Shown: positions 6,718 through 14,527, numbered from the stretch's first letter. The stretch: 18,566 bases of DNA from an uncultured Flavobacteriales bacterium (GCA_902478645.1 CABSLV010000032.1:1-18566), one strand, 5' to 3'. Made by a program: numbers and translations. The notes: generated by a model from the letters alone, not told the origin.

Positions 6718-6763
6718 TTCATGCGAACTTTCGCTGCAAGTAAACACGCAAAAAAATACGACG

Positions 6764-7951
6764 ATGAAAAAAGCTACTATTTTGAGCCTGGTTGCTGCCC
6801 TGCTGGCGGTGGCCTGTGCAGGAAAGAAAAACGATGCGGGCGAGCTTTCCGCAGTGCAGCTGCCTTTCGAAAACTCCGGGTGGGAGATGTCCGAAGTGGC
6901 GGACTCGATCCAGTACATCCCGCTGGAGACGACCCCGGCTTGTCTAGTGGGGCAGATCGATCTGTTGATCCCCTTGGATACGGCTTTGGTCGTGGTGGAC
7001 AAAGAGATCGCGCGGTCGGTCTATCTGTTCGGGCGGGACGGGCATTTCCTCCGTCAGATCGGGCAGCGCGGCGAAGGACCGCAGGAGTACGTGTCGATCG
7101 AGGACGTGGCGATAGACCGGGAACGAGGGCAGGTGGTACTCCTCGATTCGGGCTCCGAACGCCTCCTGGTGTACGGTCTCGACGGGACATTCGTGCAGAG
7201 CGTGCCGCTGGACTGCCGGGTATACGACATCGAGTGCTTGGGCAGTGGACTGCTGGCGGGATTTCTGGATTACGGAGCGAACCCCGACATGGAAAAAGAG
7301 GGGCGGATCCCGGCAGCGATGCTTTACGACCTGAATGGAGGGATGGTGACCGGTTTTTATCTCTACACCAACAAAAACCTGCGCAGCGGGAGCATCCTGG
7401 GCAATAGCGCCAACCTGGTCTGCGATGGTGAGCGCGTACAGTTGATCGCCCCGCTGAACGACACGGTATATGCCGTATCCGGAGAGGGGATCACGGCAGA
7501 CTACTCGATAGACTTCGGCACCGACCAAAAAGCCCTGCAAAGCCAGTACCTGGATTACGTGACGGCCAACCGTCCGGATGCCCTCTCCGGGACGAAGAAA
7601 GCGGTGGAGATGGGGGTAGCCCAACTGATCGGGGTGGTCCCGACGGAGGTCAACACGGTGTTCTCCTACCGAAAAGGAAAGGATACGTTTCTGGCGGTGC
7701 GCAACCGGGCTTCCGGTGCGATAAAAACATTGCAGGTAAGCGGTCTGGAGGCTTTGATCAGCGATATGGACGGTGCGACGCTCTTTGTGCCTTACGGCGC
7801 AGACCAACACCATCTGTATCTGATGGTTCATCCGTATGCCCTGGAGACCTTGCCCGAAGAAGGGATGAGCGAAGAATTGCGCGCCCTGAAGACTTCGTAC
7901 CGGGAGGGCGACAATCCGATCGTGGCAATGGTGCGGATGAAAGATTTTTAA
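6764..7951 (+). CDS. 6-bladed beta-propeller lipoprotein (DUF5128-like)
   Basis: The 395-residue protein starts MKKATILSLVAALLAVAC, a lipoprotein signal with the lipidated Cys at residue 18, so it is probably anchored in the inner or outer membrane. The rest fits the Bacteroidetes 6-bladed beta-propeller family: the early SIQYIPLETT segment, YLFGRDGHFLRQIGQRGEGPQEY (the characteristic G-x-GPxEY turn), then blades such as QVVLLDSGSERLLVYGLDGTFVQSV and the late ISDMDGATLFVPYGADQHHLYLMVHP. These proteins are common next to glycan or peptide uptake genes, but their ligands are mostly unknown and no SusC/SusD is present here. The gene is monocistronic, with a strong terminator just after it (7972-8010) and a promoter carried on the upstream repeat. 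Confidence 0.85.
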   Translation: MKKATILSLVAALLAVACAGKKNDAGELSAVQLPFENSGWEMSEVADSIQYIPLETTPACLVGQIDLLIPLDTALVVVDKEIARSVYLFGRDGHFLRQIGQRGEGPQEYVSIEDVAIDRERGQVVLLDSGSERLLVYGLDGTFVQSVPLDCRVYDIECLGSGLLAGFLDYGANPDMEKEGRIPAAMLYDLNGGMVTGFYLYTNKNLRSGSILGNSANLVCDGERVQLIAPLNDTVYAVSGEGITADYSIDFGTDQKALQSQYLDYVTANRPDALSGTKKAVEMGVAQLIGVVPTEVNTVFSYRKGKDTFLAVRNRASGAIKTLQVSGLEALISDMDGATLFVPYGADQHHLYLMVHPYALETLPEEGMSEELRALKTSYREGDNPIVAMVRMKDF

Positions 7952-7971
7952 GTAAAAAATCTATACCTTGT

Positions 7972-8010
7972 ATCCGTTTGGCCGGGGGCATCCCCGGCCA
8001 AACGGATTTT
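7972..8010 (+). terminator. Strong rho-independent terminator of the beta-propeller gene
   Basis: A perfect 16-bp stem (7972-7987 with 7992-8007) has a GCAT loop and is followed by T's. It lies 20 nt after the stop codon. Confidence 0.85.
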
Positions 8011-8109
8011 TAGCCCGGGCAATCCTACACGCGTGTCGGCCCAACGGCCGGTATCCGGAAGTGGATGTAAGGGACGGTTTTTTGTCAAAAAAGCGTTCGA
8101 TATTGCATA

Positions 8110-8125
8110 TTTGAATTTTTTCAAA
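8110..8125. promoter_or_regulatory. Candidate operator: inverted repeat upstream of the lrp-like promoter
   Basis: TTTGAA (8110-8115), 4 T's, TTCAAA (8120-8125) is a perfect AT-rich inverted repeat ending 7 bp before the -33 box. Lrp/AsnC proteins often autoregulate from AT-rich palindromes, so this is a plausible but unproven site. A second, TTTTTTG / CAAAAAA type repeat lies further upstream around 8080-8095. Confidence 0.35.
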
Positions 8126-8132
8126 GAAATAT

Positions 8133-8163
8133 TTTGCATTATTCGAAACAGTTCCTATTTTTG
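8133..8163 (+). promoter_or_regulatory. Promoter of the lrp-like gene
   Basis: TTTG (8133-8136), a 19-bp spacer and TATTTTTG (8156-8163) match the Bacteroidetes consensus. Transcription would start only a few bases before an ATG at 8172, which favours the ATG at 8199 as the true start. Confidence 0.7.
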
Positions 8164-8198
8164 GTAAAAATATGCTAAAAACAAAAACATCGACGGCT

Positions 8199-8699
8199 AT
8201 GGAAAATAAAACCCACTTCAAAACCGTTTCCGGATACCAACTGGACGAGATAGACAACCAGATCCTGGAACTGCTGATAGAAAATACCCGGATGCCCTAT
8301 ACCGAGATCGCCAAGAAACTCATCATTTCCGCCGGTACGGTACATGTGCGCGTACGCAAGATGGAAGAGGCGGGGATCATCACGGGTTCGACCTTGAACA
8401 TCGACTACTCCAAGATGGGATTTTCCTTTACGGCCTACGTGGGTATCTACCTGTCCAAGACCAAACTGACCCAGCATGTGATCGACGAGCTGCGCAAGAT
8501 CCCCTACGTGGTGGTGGCCCACCAAACGACCGGGCAGTACAATATCTTCTGCGAGATCAAGGCGCGCGATACGCACCACGCCAAAGAGATCATCTTCATG
8601 ATGGACGACATCGAGGGGGTAACCCGTACCGAAACGATGATTTCGCTCGAGGAGTGCATTTCCGACCGCAAACGCTTGATGCACCATATCTTTAAATAA
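8199..8699 (+). CDS. Lrp/AsnC family transcriptional regulator
   Basis: The 166-residue protein has the full Lrp/AsnC architecture. An N-terminal winged helix-turn-helix (about 12-65) contains LDEIDNQILELL and the recognition region YTEIAKKLIISAGTVHVRVRKMEEAGII. It is followed by a linker strand and the RAM/ligand-binding domain (about 75-152), with the conserved turn HQTTGQYNIFCEI (G112). Family members bind DNA as dimers to octamers and respond to amino acids or similar small molecules; the effector is not deducible. The ATG at 8199 was chosen over 8172 because the promoter would leave almost no leader for the latter. It is monocistronic, and converges on the phosphoesterase pair across the second long hairpin. 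A palindrome at 8110-8125 may be its own operator. Confidence 0.92.
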   Translation: MENKTHFKTVSGYQLDEIDNQILELLIENTRMPYTEIAKKLIISAGTVHVRVRKMEEAGIITGSTLNIDYSKMGFSFTAYVGIYLSKTKLTQHVIDELRKIPYVVVAHQTTGQYNIFCEIKARDTHHAKEIIFMMDDIEGVTRTETMISLEECISDRKRLMHHIFK

Positions 8700-8716
8700 G
8701 CCCATCTTACACGGCG

Positions 8717-8761
8717 GGCAAGCAAAAGGCCGGTGGCTATGCCACCGGCCTTTTGCTTGTC
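8717..8761. repeat. Repeat-type bidirectional terminator hairpin (copy 2)
   Basis: A perfect 19-bp stem (8719-8737 with 8741-8759, loop TAT) is extended by one G-U and one G-C pair. It shares the CAAGCAAAAGGCCGG core with the hairpin at 4137-4195 but has GGTGGC/GCCACC where that one has GGAGGC/GCCTCC. It sits between the convergent lrp-like gene and the phosphoesterase gene. Confidence 0.85.
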
Positions 8762-8782
8762 GCTTGGGGAAGGGAGGACAAA

Positions 8783-10636
8783 TCAGTACTTCAGGTAAAA
8801 GACCTTGCCTCCCATCGTGGTAACGACCAGATCGTGGTCGCCCACCGGCAGTGCGGAAGTGATGAGCGACGAAGAGAAACGGTGGTACCACAGCACCTCC
8901 CCCGTCGCCTTGTCCAGGCAATAGACCTTGCCGGTAGCGGTGGACACAAAGAGGCAACGGTCCGTCGAAGTAATGCGTGTAGGACCAAATTCCGCCCCGA
9001 AGCCGCAATCCGAGACCCACACCGGCACATAGACATCTGCCTGAGTATCTACCGCCACGACCTTGTCCTTGGTCGATTTGACGTAAAGGGTACGTCCGTC
9101 GCCGCTGATGCCGATCGACTCGCGTCCGCCCGCCTCCTTCGTACTCCAAAGCATCTTTCCGGTATCCGCATCGAAGCAGTAGAGGAAATTGTCCGAGGAA
9201 TGGAAAAACACTTTCCCGTCGTACACCACCGGCCAGCAGGCTCCCGGGGAGAAATAGCGGATCTTGCCCGGAGCGAATTTCCAGGCGAGGGTTCCCCGGA
9301 AACGGTCAAATGCATAGAATTCCGCTCCCCACGAACCGATGAACACCTTGTCGCCCCAAACGACCGGGCGCGCCTCGGTATAACCGACAATCCCGTCGTA
9401 CACCCAGCGTTCGGCCCCCGTACGGGCGTCCAGCGCATAGAATTTTCCTTTCGCACCTCCTACGTACAGATAACCGTCGTCGGTAACGAGCGGGGTGGAC
9501 AGAATAGGATAATCGGTGGCATACTGCCAGATCTTCCGCCCGTTTTTGGCATTCAGGCAGTACACGCTGCCGTCGGCCGAGCTTACGCACAGACGGTCAC
9601 CATACAATACCGGTTCGGAAAAGATCTTTTCCCCTGTGCGGAACGTCCAGAGCATCTTCCCATCCTTGGCACGCATGGCCTTGACCTGCCCCAGGGTGTT
9701 GGTGAAATAGATCGTCCCTTTGCGATAAGCCGTTCCGGAGGCGATGTCGGCCTGGTCCTGATATTCCCAGACGACCTCCGCCCGGGAGTGAAGGGCGTTT
9801 TCTTCCGTATAATCCTGCCGGGCAGGGCGAATGGTATCCTGAGTGTGGTCGTACTTTTTCAAGGCAAAGGTAGCCCAAGGTGCCCGGAGGGTATCCTCGC
9901 AGGGACGACGCTCGGCCACGCGGACGTTTCCTTGCTCCATCGTAATGACGGTGTATCCGCCGCAGGGATCCGAACGGCGGAGGTTGGAGCGGACGATGAG
10001 TCCCGGGATGCCTTCAAAATCGGTCTGACGGTTCACGTGGTGGTGTCCGCAAATGACGTACTGGATGTTGCGCGTCTTGAGCAGGTCGATGATCTGGTCG
10101 AAATTGGCGATCGAGCCTTCGGTGAGCGGGCTGTGGATCACGAAGACCACCGGCGTGTCGGGATCGGTCGCCTGAAGGTTTTCCCGAAGCCATTCGATGT
10201 CCTCGCGGGGCGCCTGGCAGGGGCCCATCCGCATGTAGGGGCCCGAGCCGATGCCCAGGAACAGGACGCCGTCGTGCAGGTAGCGGAACTGGCTGCCGCC
10301 CATCACTTTGTTGAAGGTCGTGCAACCGCTCTCGCTCCAGTTGGTATCGTGGTTGCCGGGGACGAAGAGATACTTCTTGGTGAGCCGGGAAAGTACCTGG
10401 CGCGTGCCTTCGATCTCCTGGTCGGTGCCGAATTCGGTGATGTCGCCCGAGATGATGACAAACTGGATGTCGGGACGGGCATTGATGTCGTCGATGGCCT
10501 TGTTCAGGTCGTCGAGTGCATAGGCAAACGAGCCCAGGTGCGTGTCGGACAGGACGGCGAAACAGATCTTTTTCTGCTGGGCCGAAAGCGACAGGGCCGT
10601 CAGAACGGCGAAAAGGACGAAGAGGTATTTTTTCAT
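8783..10636 (-). CDS. Exported calcineurin-like phosphoesterase fused to a PQQ/BamB-like beta-propeller (second of pair)
   Basis: The 617-residue protein begins with a signal peptide (MKKYLFVLFAVLTALSLSAQ). Residues 25-270 form a dinuclear-metal phosphoesterase with all expected ligands: D31 and H33 (SDTHLG), D65 (SGDITEFG), N95-H96 (PGNHD), H168 (VIHSP) and H198/H200 (CGHHH). Residues about 300-617 form a PQQ-like propeller with W-docking repeats GKMLWTFRTG, GRKIWQYATD, GAERWVYDGI, GTLAWKFAPG, GKMLWSTKEA and GEVLWYHRFS. The metal site predicts hydrolysis of a phosphomono- or diester in the periplasm or at the cell surface; the propeller may bind substrate or a partner, and quinone binding is not implied. 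It starts 27 nt after a paralogue of the same architecture, clearly in one operon, and ends at the hairpin at 8717-8761. Confidence 0.9.
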   Translation of the reverse strand: MKKYLFVLFAVLTALSLSAQQKKICFAVLSDTHLGSFAYALDDLNKAIDDINARPDIQFVIISGDITEFGTDQEIEGTRQVLSRLTKKYLFVPGNHDTNWSESGCTTFNKVMGGSQFRYLHDGVLFLGIGSGPYMRMGPCQAPREDIEWLRENLQATDPDTPVVFVIHSPLTEGSIANFDQIIDLLKTRNIQYVICGHHHVNRQTDFEGIPGLIVRSNLRRSDPCGGYTVITMEQGNVRVAERRPCEDTLRAPWATFALKKYDHTQDTIRPARQDYTEENALHSRAEVVWEYQDQADIASGTAYRKGTIYFTNTLGQVKAMRAKDGKMLWTFRTGEKIFSEPVLYGDRLCVSSADGSVYCLNAKNGRKIWQYATDYPILSTPLVTDDGYLYVGGAKGKFYALDARTGAERWVYDGIVGYTEARPVVWGDKVFIGSWGAEFYAFDRFRGTLAWKFAPGKIRYFSPGACWPVVYDGKVFFHSSDNFLYCFDADTGKMLWSTKEAGGRESIGISGDGRTLYVKSTKDKVVAVDTQADVYVPVWVSDCGFGAEFGPTRITSTDRCLFVSTATGKVYCLDKATGEVLWYHRFSSSLITSALPVGDHDLVVTTMGGKVFYLKY

Positions 10637-10663
10637 CGCGCGATCGTTTTTACCGTTTTAGCT

Positions 10664-12535
10664 TTAACGGTCGGTGTATTTCAGGCAGGCCACGATGCCG
10701 TCCATCGTGGAAACCACCACGGTATCCTCGGACAGGGGCAGGATGTGGTTGATGACCGTATTGGAGAGTTTGCGAGCCCAAAGGACACGGCTGCCGTCGG
10801 CGGCTACCGCATAGACTTTACCGACACTCGAAGGCACGAAAATGGCATTGCCGTTGCTCAGTATTTCCGCCGGAGCGAGGTCCATGTCCGCGTCGTTGGG
10901 CAGAGGGCAGCGCCAACGGATAAGGCACGTATCGGCCTGGGTATCGACTCCAGCCAGTTCGTTGGTCAGCATCGTCTTGACGTAGAGGGTCTTGCCGTCC
11001 AGCGAAAGTCCCTGGCTCTCCCGGCCGTTGGGGGCTTTGCTGAACCATATCTCGCGGCCTGTCTCCTTGTCCAGAGCACGCGTAGCCCGTTCAGGGGTCG
11101 TGATGAAGATCTTGCCGTAGGCCTCTACCGGGAAGTTGGCCGCGGCGGAATACATCCGCGAGCCGCTGTTCTGCCATTTCCAAACCAGTGCGCCGGTCTT
11201 CAGGTCGAAGGCATAGAACTCGTTGCCCCACGAGCCGATGTACACCTTGCGGTCGTCGGCACAAGGACGGGCTTCGATAAAGCCTTTGATGCCTTCGTAA
11301 GTCCACTTTTCGCGGCCGGTCCGCAAGTCGATGGCATAGAACTTCCCGCAAGAGCTGCCGATGTACACCGCATCCTGATGCACCAGGGGGCAAGCTACGA
11401 TGCCCTTCTCGGTACGGTAACGCCAGAGTTCCTTTCCTTTCTTGGCATCCAGGCAATAGACGTTGCCATCGGTCGAAGCGCAGACTACCCGTCCGTCGGC
11501 ATAGTACGGGAAGGAATAAATGCGTCCGCCGGTAGGGAATTCCCACACGGGTTTTCCGCTCTTCGCCTCCACCGCCTTGATCACGCCGGGAGCCGTTGCA
11601 TAAAAGATCCGGCGTCCGTCGGTGGCAAAACCGGCGCCGATGTCGGCCTTATCCTGGAATTGCCATACCACCTCGACATTGGGGTACTGCTGGTTGATGG
11701 AATAATCCGGACGGGACTGGGGTACGCTGCGATCGGCCGTGGTGAAGAGGTTGAAGGTACACCAGGGCTTTTCCGCCGTAGTGCCACTTGCCTGACGGTT
11801 GTAGATGGCCACATCACCCGTGCGGGTATCGATCCGGACAATGTTGTAACCGGCTCCGCCGAACTTCGGCGTGCTGGCGAGCGTCGAACGACCGATAACC
11901 GCCGGAATGCCGTCGTAGGTTTTGAAATTGTTCGAATGCCAATGCCCGCCCATGGTCAGTACGAGGTTGCCCTGCTTGAGGATGTCGTACACATGGTCCC
12001 AGTTGGAGAGGCTCTTCTCCACCGGATTGTGGGTGATGTACACGATGGGCATGTCCTTCGGGGTAGCGCGCACCAGCGAGTCCATCCACACGAGGCTCTC
12101 GCGGGGCACCTGCGCCATGCCCATGCGCATGTTCGGGCCCGAATCGGTCCCGATAAAGCGGATGCCGCCGGCATCGAAGGTGAAGACCGAGCCGCCCCAA
12201 AGACGGTTGAAGGTATTGCCACCGCTCTCGCTCCACTTGACGTCGTGGTTGCCGGGAACGATGTAGTACGGCATTTTCAGATGATCGAGGATGGATTTGG
12301 TCAGTTCCAGTTCACTGTCCGCGCCAAATTCCGTCACGTCGCCGGCGTGGATGACGAAACGGATCTCGGGCAGGGTGTTCATGTCGGCTACGCAGGCTTC
12401 CAAGTCGGTCGCGCCGCTTCCCGAGCCGACATGCGTGTCCGAAATGTAGGCGAAGGTCAGCGTATCGGATGCTGAAGCCGCCCAACTCCATGCGGCACAA
12501 AACAAGGCCGCGAGGGTAAGAAAAAAGCGTTTCAT
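10664..12535 (-). CDS. Exported calcineurin-like phosphoesterase fused to a PQQ/BamB-like beta-propeller (first of pair)
   Basis: The 623-residue paralogue of the downstream gene has a signal peptide (about 1-22, ending WAASA). Its metallophosphoesterase ligands are D33 and H35 (SDTHVG), D66 (AGDVTEFG), N96-H97 (PGNHD), H169 (YITHN) and H198/H200 (GGHWH). The propeller (about 300-620) has repeats GKPVWEFPTG, GKELWRYRTE, GREKWTYEGI, GALVWKWQNS, GREIWFSKAP and SRVLWARKLS. The two proteins align along their whole length and share peculiar blocks such as WSESG-TFN and SGPxMRMG after the NHD motif, pointing to tandem duplication followed by divergence. A -7 box at 12571-12578 is the likely promoter for both genes. 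The substrate is unknown; cyclic-nucleotide or lipid-linked phosphoesters are possible but not supported by anything local. Confidence 0.9.
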   Translation of the reverse strand: MKRFFLTLAALFCAAWSWAASASDTLTFAYISDTHVGSGSGATDLEACVADMNTLPEIRFVIHAGDVTEFGADSELELTKSILDHLKMPYYIVPGNHDVKWSESGGNTFNRLWGGSVFTFDAGGIRFIGTDSGPNMRMGMAQVPRESLVWMDSLVRATPKDMPIVYITHNPVEKSLSNWDHVYDILKQGNLVLTMGGHWHSNNFKTYDGIPAVIGRSTLASTPKFGGAGYNIVRIDTRTGDVAIYNRQASGTTAEKPWCTFNLFTTADRSVPQSRPDYSINQQYPNVEVVWQFQDKADIGAGFATDGRRIFYATAPGVIKAVEAKSGKPVWEFPTGGRIYSFPYYADGRVVCASTDGNVYCLDAKKGKELWRYRTEKGIVACPLVHQDAVYIGSSCGKFYAIDLRTGREKWTYEGIKGFIEARPCADDRKVYIGSWGNEFYAFDLKTGALVWKWQNSGSRMYSAAANFPVEAYGKIFITTPERATRALDKETGREIWFSKAPNGRESQGLSLDGKTLYVKTMLTNELAGVDTQADTCLIRWRCPLPNDADMDLAPAEILSNGNAIFVPSSVGKVYAVAADGSRVLWARKLSNTVINHILPLSEDTVVVSTMDGIVACLKYTDR

Positions 12536-12570
12536 ATGTTTGATTTGTATTGGTTTTGCCGAAATTTCTC

Positions 12571-12578
12571 CAAATGTA
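12571..12578 (-). promoter_or_regulatory. Candidate -7 element of the phosphoesterase operon
   Basis: Minus-strand TACATTTG (12578 to 12571) matches TAnnTTTG, about 35 nt before the ATG at 12535. The nearest TTTG (12607 to 12604) is 25 bp upstream, longer than the usual 19-21, so the -33 assignment is uncertain. Confidence 0.5.
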
Positions 12579-12720
12579 GGAAAAAATCATGGTGTAACCG
12601 GAACAAAGATTCGACAAAATCATTGCGTAAATACACAGAACAGGACATATTTTTGAAAAAAAATAAAAAGTTCCGAACCAAAGGCTGCTTTTGCCCCTCC
12701 GACGATACAGAAAGGTCCGC

Positions 12721-12827
12721 GCTCGCCTTTGCTTGTATTTTCATAATACAGGATGCGCCCTCGGCATTCGTCAATTGCGAAAACGTTGTTTTCGACTTGC
12801 CGCTGCGCTCGCCTTTCACTATATTTG
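12721..12827 (+). repeat. Third copy (C) of the palindromic promoter-bearing repeat, with a decayed tandem partner
   Basis: Copy C has hairpin CGAAAAC (12778-12784) / GTTTTCG (12788-12794) with loop GTT, then CTTG, 20 bp and TATATTTG (12820-12827). The 35-bp distance from loop to -7 box is the same as in copies A and B. Upstream, CGCTCGCCTTT then TGTATTTT (12734-12741) is the remnant tail of another unit 86 bp earlier. Its TGTATT/AATACA inverted repeat (12734-12750) matches the second hairpin seen at 6616-6649. Confidence 0.8.
12796..12827 (+). promoter_or_regulatory. Repeat-borne promoter of the Nudix-YihY-LytTR operon
   Basis: CTTG (12796-12799), a 20-bp spacer and TATATTTG (12820-12827) lie 31 nt before the ATG at 12859. 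Spacing and flanks are the same as those before the beta-propeller gene, so the two transcription units may be coregulated through the repeat. Confidence 0.65.
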
Positions 12828-12858
12828 TTGTCTTAACCACACAATACCCGCCAAGTCC

Positions 12859-13560
12859 ATGACCAAAGACGAGATGAAAGAATATTTCAACGTAGGCATA
12901 TCGACCTCGATGGTGATCTTCGCCTTCGACGGGGAACGCCTGCGCATCCTGATACAGAAACGCGACCAGGAACCCTTCAAGGGGGCTTGGCAACTGCCTA
13001 CCCGGTATGTACTACCCTCGGAAAGCGTCGAACTCAATGCCAAGAAACTCCTGGAGGAGACCATCCCGATGACCAACACCATCGACTCGTACAGCGAACA
13101 GCTCAACGCGTTTACCAAGGTGTACCGCAACCCGATGGGGCGGGTGATCAACATCGGGTTTTACTGCATCGTCAAACTGACCGCGGAAGAGCGCCGCATG
13201 GCCGAGGAAAAGGGTATGCGGTGGGCAACGTATTCCGACGTGCCGGATCTGGCTTTCGACCACAACGAGATCATCGACTATGCCAAGGAGCGGCTCAAAC
13301 GCCGTTTCAAACGCCGTCCGGTGGGCTTTTCCCTGCTGCCCAAGGAGTTTACCCTCACCCAGCTGCAGATCCTCTACGAGAATGCCCTGAACAAGAAATT
13401 CGACAAACGGAATTTCCGCAAGAAGGTATTCAATTCGGCGCTGTTGGTCGACCTGGGCAAGACCATCGAGACCTCGTACGGAAAAGTATCCAAACTGTAC
13501 TGTTTCGACGAGGACAAGTACGAAAAGATGTCGCTCAAAGGATACGACTTCCTGTTCTGA
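12859..13560 (+). CDS. Nudix-like transcriptional regulator (NrtR/AraR-like) with a degenerate Nudix box
   Basis: The 233-residue protein combines an N-terminal Nudix fold (about 1-145) with a C-terminal winged helix (about 150-230, PKEFTLTQLQILYENALNKKFDKRNFRKKV), the layout of NrtR and the Bacteroides AraR. The N-terminus has the expected SMVIFAFDGERLRILIQKRDQEPFKGAWQLP. The Nudix box G-x5-E-x7-REUxEE-x-GU is broken: in PTRYVLPSESVELNAKKLL the Gly is missing, Arg-Glu is replaced by Lys-Leu (KLLEE) and the final Gly by Ile. Hydrolysis is therefore unlikely, and the domain probably senses a nucleotide-sugar or sugar ligand. The ATG at 12859 is chosen because the promoter TATATTTG ends at 12827; longer frames run through the repeat. 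The stop is 16 nt before the YihY start, so the three plus-strand genes form an operon. Confidence 0.85.
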   Translation: MTKDEMKEYFNVGISTSMVIFAFDGERLRILIQKRDQEPFKGAWQLPTRYVLPSESVELNAKKLLEETIPMTNTIDSYSEQLNAFTKVYRNPMGRVINIGFYCIVKLTAEERRMAEEKGMRWATYSDVPDLAFDHNEIIDYAKERLKRRFKRRPVGFSLLPKEFTLTQLQILYENALNKKFDKRNFRKKVFNSALLVDLGKTIETSYGKVSKLYCFDEDKYEKMSLKGYDFLF

Positions 13561-13576
13561 CCCCCATAAGAATGTG

Positions 13577-14527
13577 ATGAAGGGACTTCTCGAGCAGTTG
13601 CTGCGCAAGATCAACGCAGGCATCTCCCGTCTGCGTCGGGCGGTGCGGCATCTGACCTACCGGGTAAAGATCCGCCCGGCAGGAGACTTGTCCTTGTATT
13701 ACATTCTCAAGCTCTACTCTGCGGGATTGGTCAACGGCGCGCTGGCTGCCCGGGCCGAAAGTGTGGCATACAGTTTTTTCATGGCGGTATTCCCGGCAGT
13801 GGTATTCGTCTTTTCGGTGATTCCGTACATTCCTATCGACGGGCTGCAACAGACCTTGATGCAAACCATCGAGGAAGCGATGCCGCCCCACACCTGGGAA
13901 ACGGTCGGGCCGACGGTCAACGACATCATCCACATCAAACGGGGCGGTCTGCTGTCTTTCTCGCTGCTCGGTATCCTGATCTTCACCACCAACGGCATCA
14001 ACGGACTGATCGCCAATTTCCGGACTTCGTACAACAAGATCACGATGCGTTCCTACCTGAGCCAATACCTGATCTCGCTCAGCCTGGTGCTGCTGTTGCT
14101 GCTGATCCTGATCACGACCCTGGCACTGATCGTAGCCTCGCGCCTGCTGATGGAATACCTGGAAGCCAACGGAGGTCTTGCTTTCGACACGATAGACGTG
14201 GGAGCCATCGTCAAATACGGACTCATCGGCTTTTCGCTGCTGGTCTGTGTGTCGCTAATCTTCCATTTCGGCCCGCGGCAGATCGGTCTGCCGTTCTTTT
14301 CTCCCGGAGCGATCCTCTCGACTTTTCTCGTACTGGCTTCCTCGTCGGTTTTTGCCTTTTACATCAACCTTTTCTCGCAGTACAACAAACTGTACGGTTC
14401 GATCGGGGCGGTACTCATCTTTATGTTCTGGCTGTTCATCATCTCCTTCCTCCTGTTGGTAGGTTTTGAACTCAATGCCGCCATCGTCCGTAGTATGTCC
14501 CACCTGAAACAGCGTCAAGCGGAATGA
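13577..14527 (+). CDS. YihY/BrkB family inner-membrane protein
   Basis: The 316-residue polytopic protein of the YihY/virulence factor BrkB (UPF0761) family was once misnamed ribonuclease BN. About six membrane helices are visible, near residues 64-90, 124-148, 163-192, 210-233, 240-265 and 273-303 (for example LVLLLLLILITTLALIVAS and AVLIFMFWLFIISFLLLVG). The family signatures are ARAESVAYSFFMAVFPAVVF at the first helix and SQYNKLYGSIGAVLIFMFWLF near the last. The molecular function is unknown; envelope lipid transport and resistance to serum or stress have been proposed for relatives. I start at the ATG at 13577 rather than the GTG one codon earlier. It follows the Nudix regulator by 16 nt and overlaps the LytTR gene by 4 nt (ATGA), so translational coupling is likely. 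Confidence 0.9.
   Translation: MKGLLEQLLRKINAGISRLRRAVRHLTYRVKIRPAGDLSLYYILKLYSAGLVNGALAARAESVAYSFFMAVFPAVVFVFSVIPYIPIDGLQQTLMQTIEEAMPPHTWETVGPTVNDIIHIKRGGLLSFSLLGILIFTTNGINGLIANFRTSYNKITMRSYLSQYLISLSLVLLLLLILITTLALIVASRLLMEYLEANGGLAFDTIDVGAIVKYGLIGFSLLVCVSLIFHFGPRQIGLPFFSPGAILSTFLVLASSSVFAFYINLFSQYNKLYGSIGAVLIFMFWLFIISFLLLVGFELNAAIVRSMSHLKQRQAE

Larger units (their letters stand above)
6430..6763. other. Divergent intergenic region, mostly made of a tandem promoter-bearing repeat
   Basis: This 334-nt gap separates the exported-protein gene (minus) from the beta-propeller lipoprotein (plus). It holds the minus-strand -7 box (6458-6465), an unremarkable stretch (about 6470-6549), then two tandem copies of the palindromic repeat (6550-6717). 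It ends with an A-rich leader of about 40 nt before the ATG at 6764. No gene is seen. Confidence 0.7.
12536..12858. other. Divergent intergenic region with a repeat-borne promoter
   Basis: This 323-nt gap lies between the phosphoesterase pair (minus) and the Nudix regulator (plus). It holds the minus-strand -7 box (12571-12578); a plus-strand TAnnTTTG match, TATTTTTG at 12648-12655, with a poorly spaced ATTG 22 bp upstream; an A-rich run; and then the palindromic repeat with its promoter (12721-12827). No gene is seen. Confidence 0.65.

Noticed and set aside
8172..8198. Nine-codon longer start of the Lrp/AsnC protein
   Set aside because: The promoter -7 box ends at 8163, so this start would be nearly leaderless. 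The ATG at 8199 fits both the leader and the family length.
8753..12475. Open frame of 1240 codons on the plus strand opposite both phosphoesterase genes
   Set aside because: The opposite strand encodes two intact, motif-complete proteins. The long antisense frame has no recognisable domain, no signal or start context, and runs across the gene boundary; it follows from codon bias in GC-rich genes.
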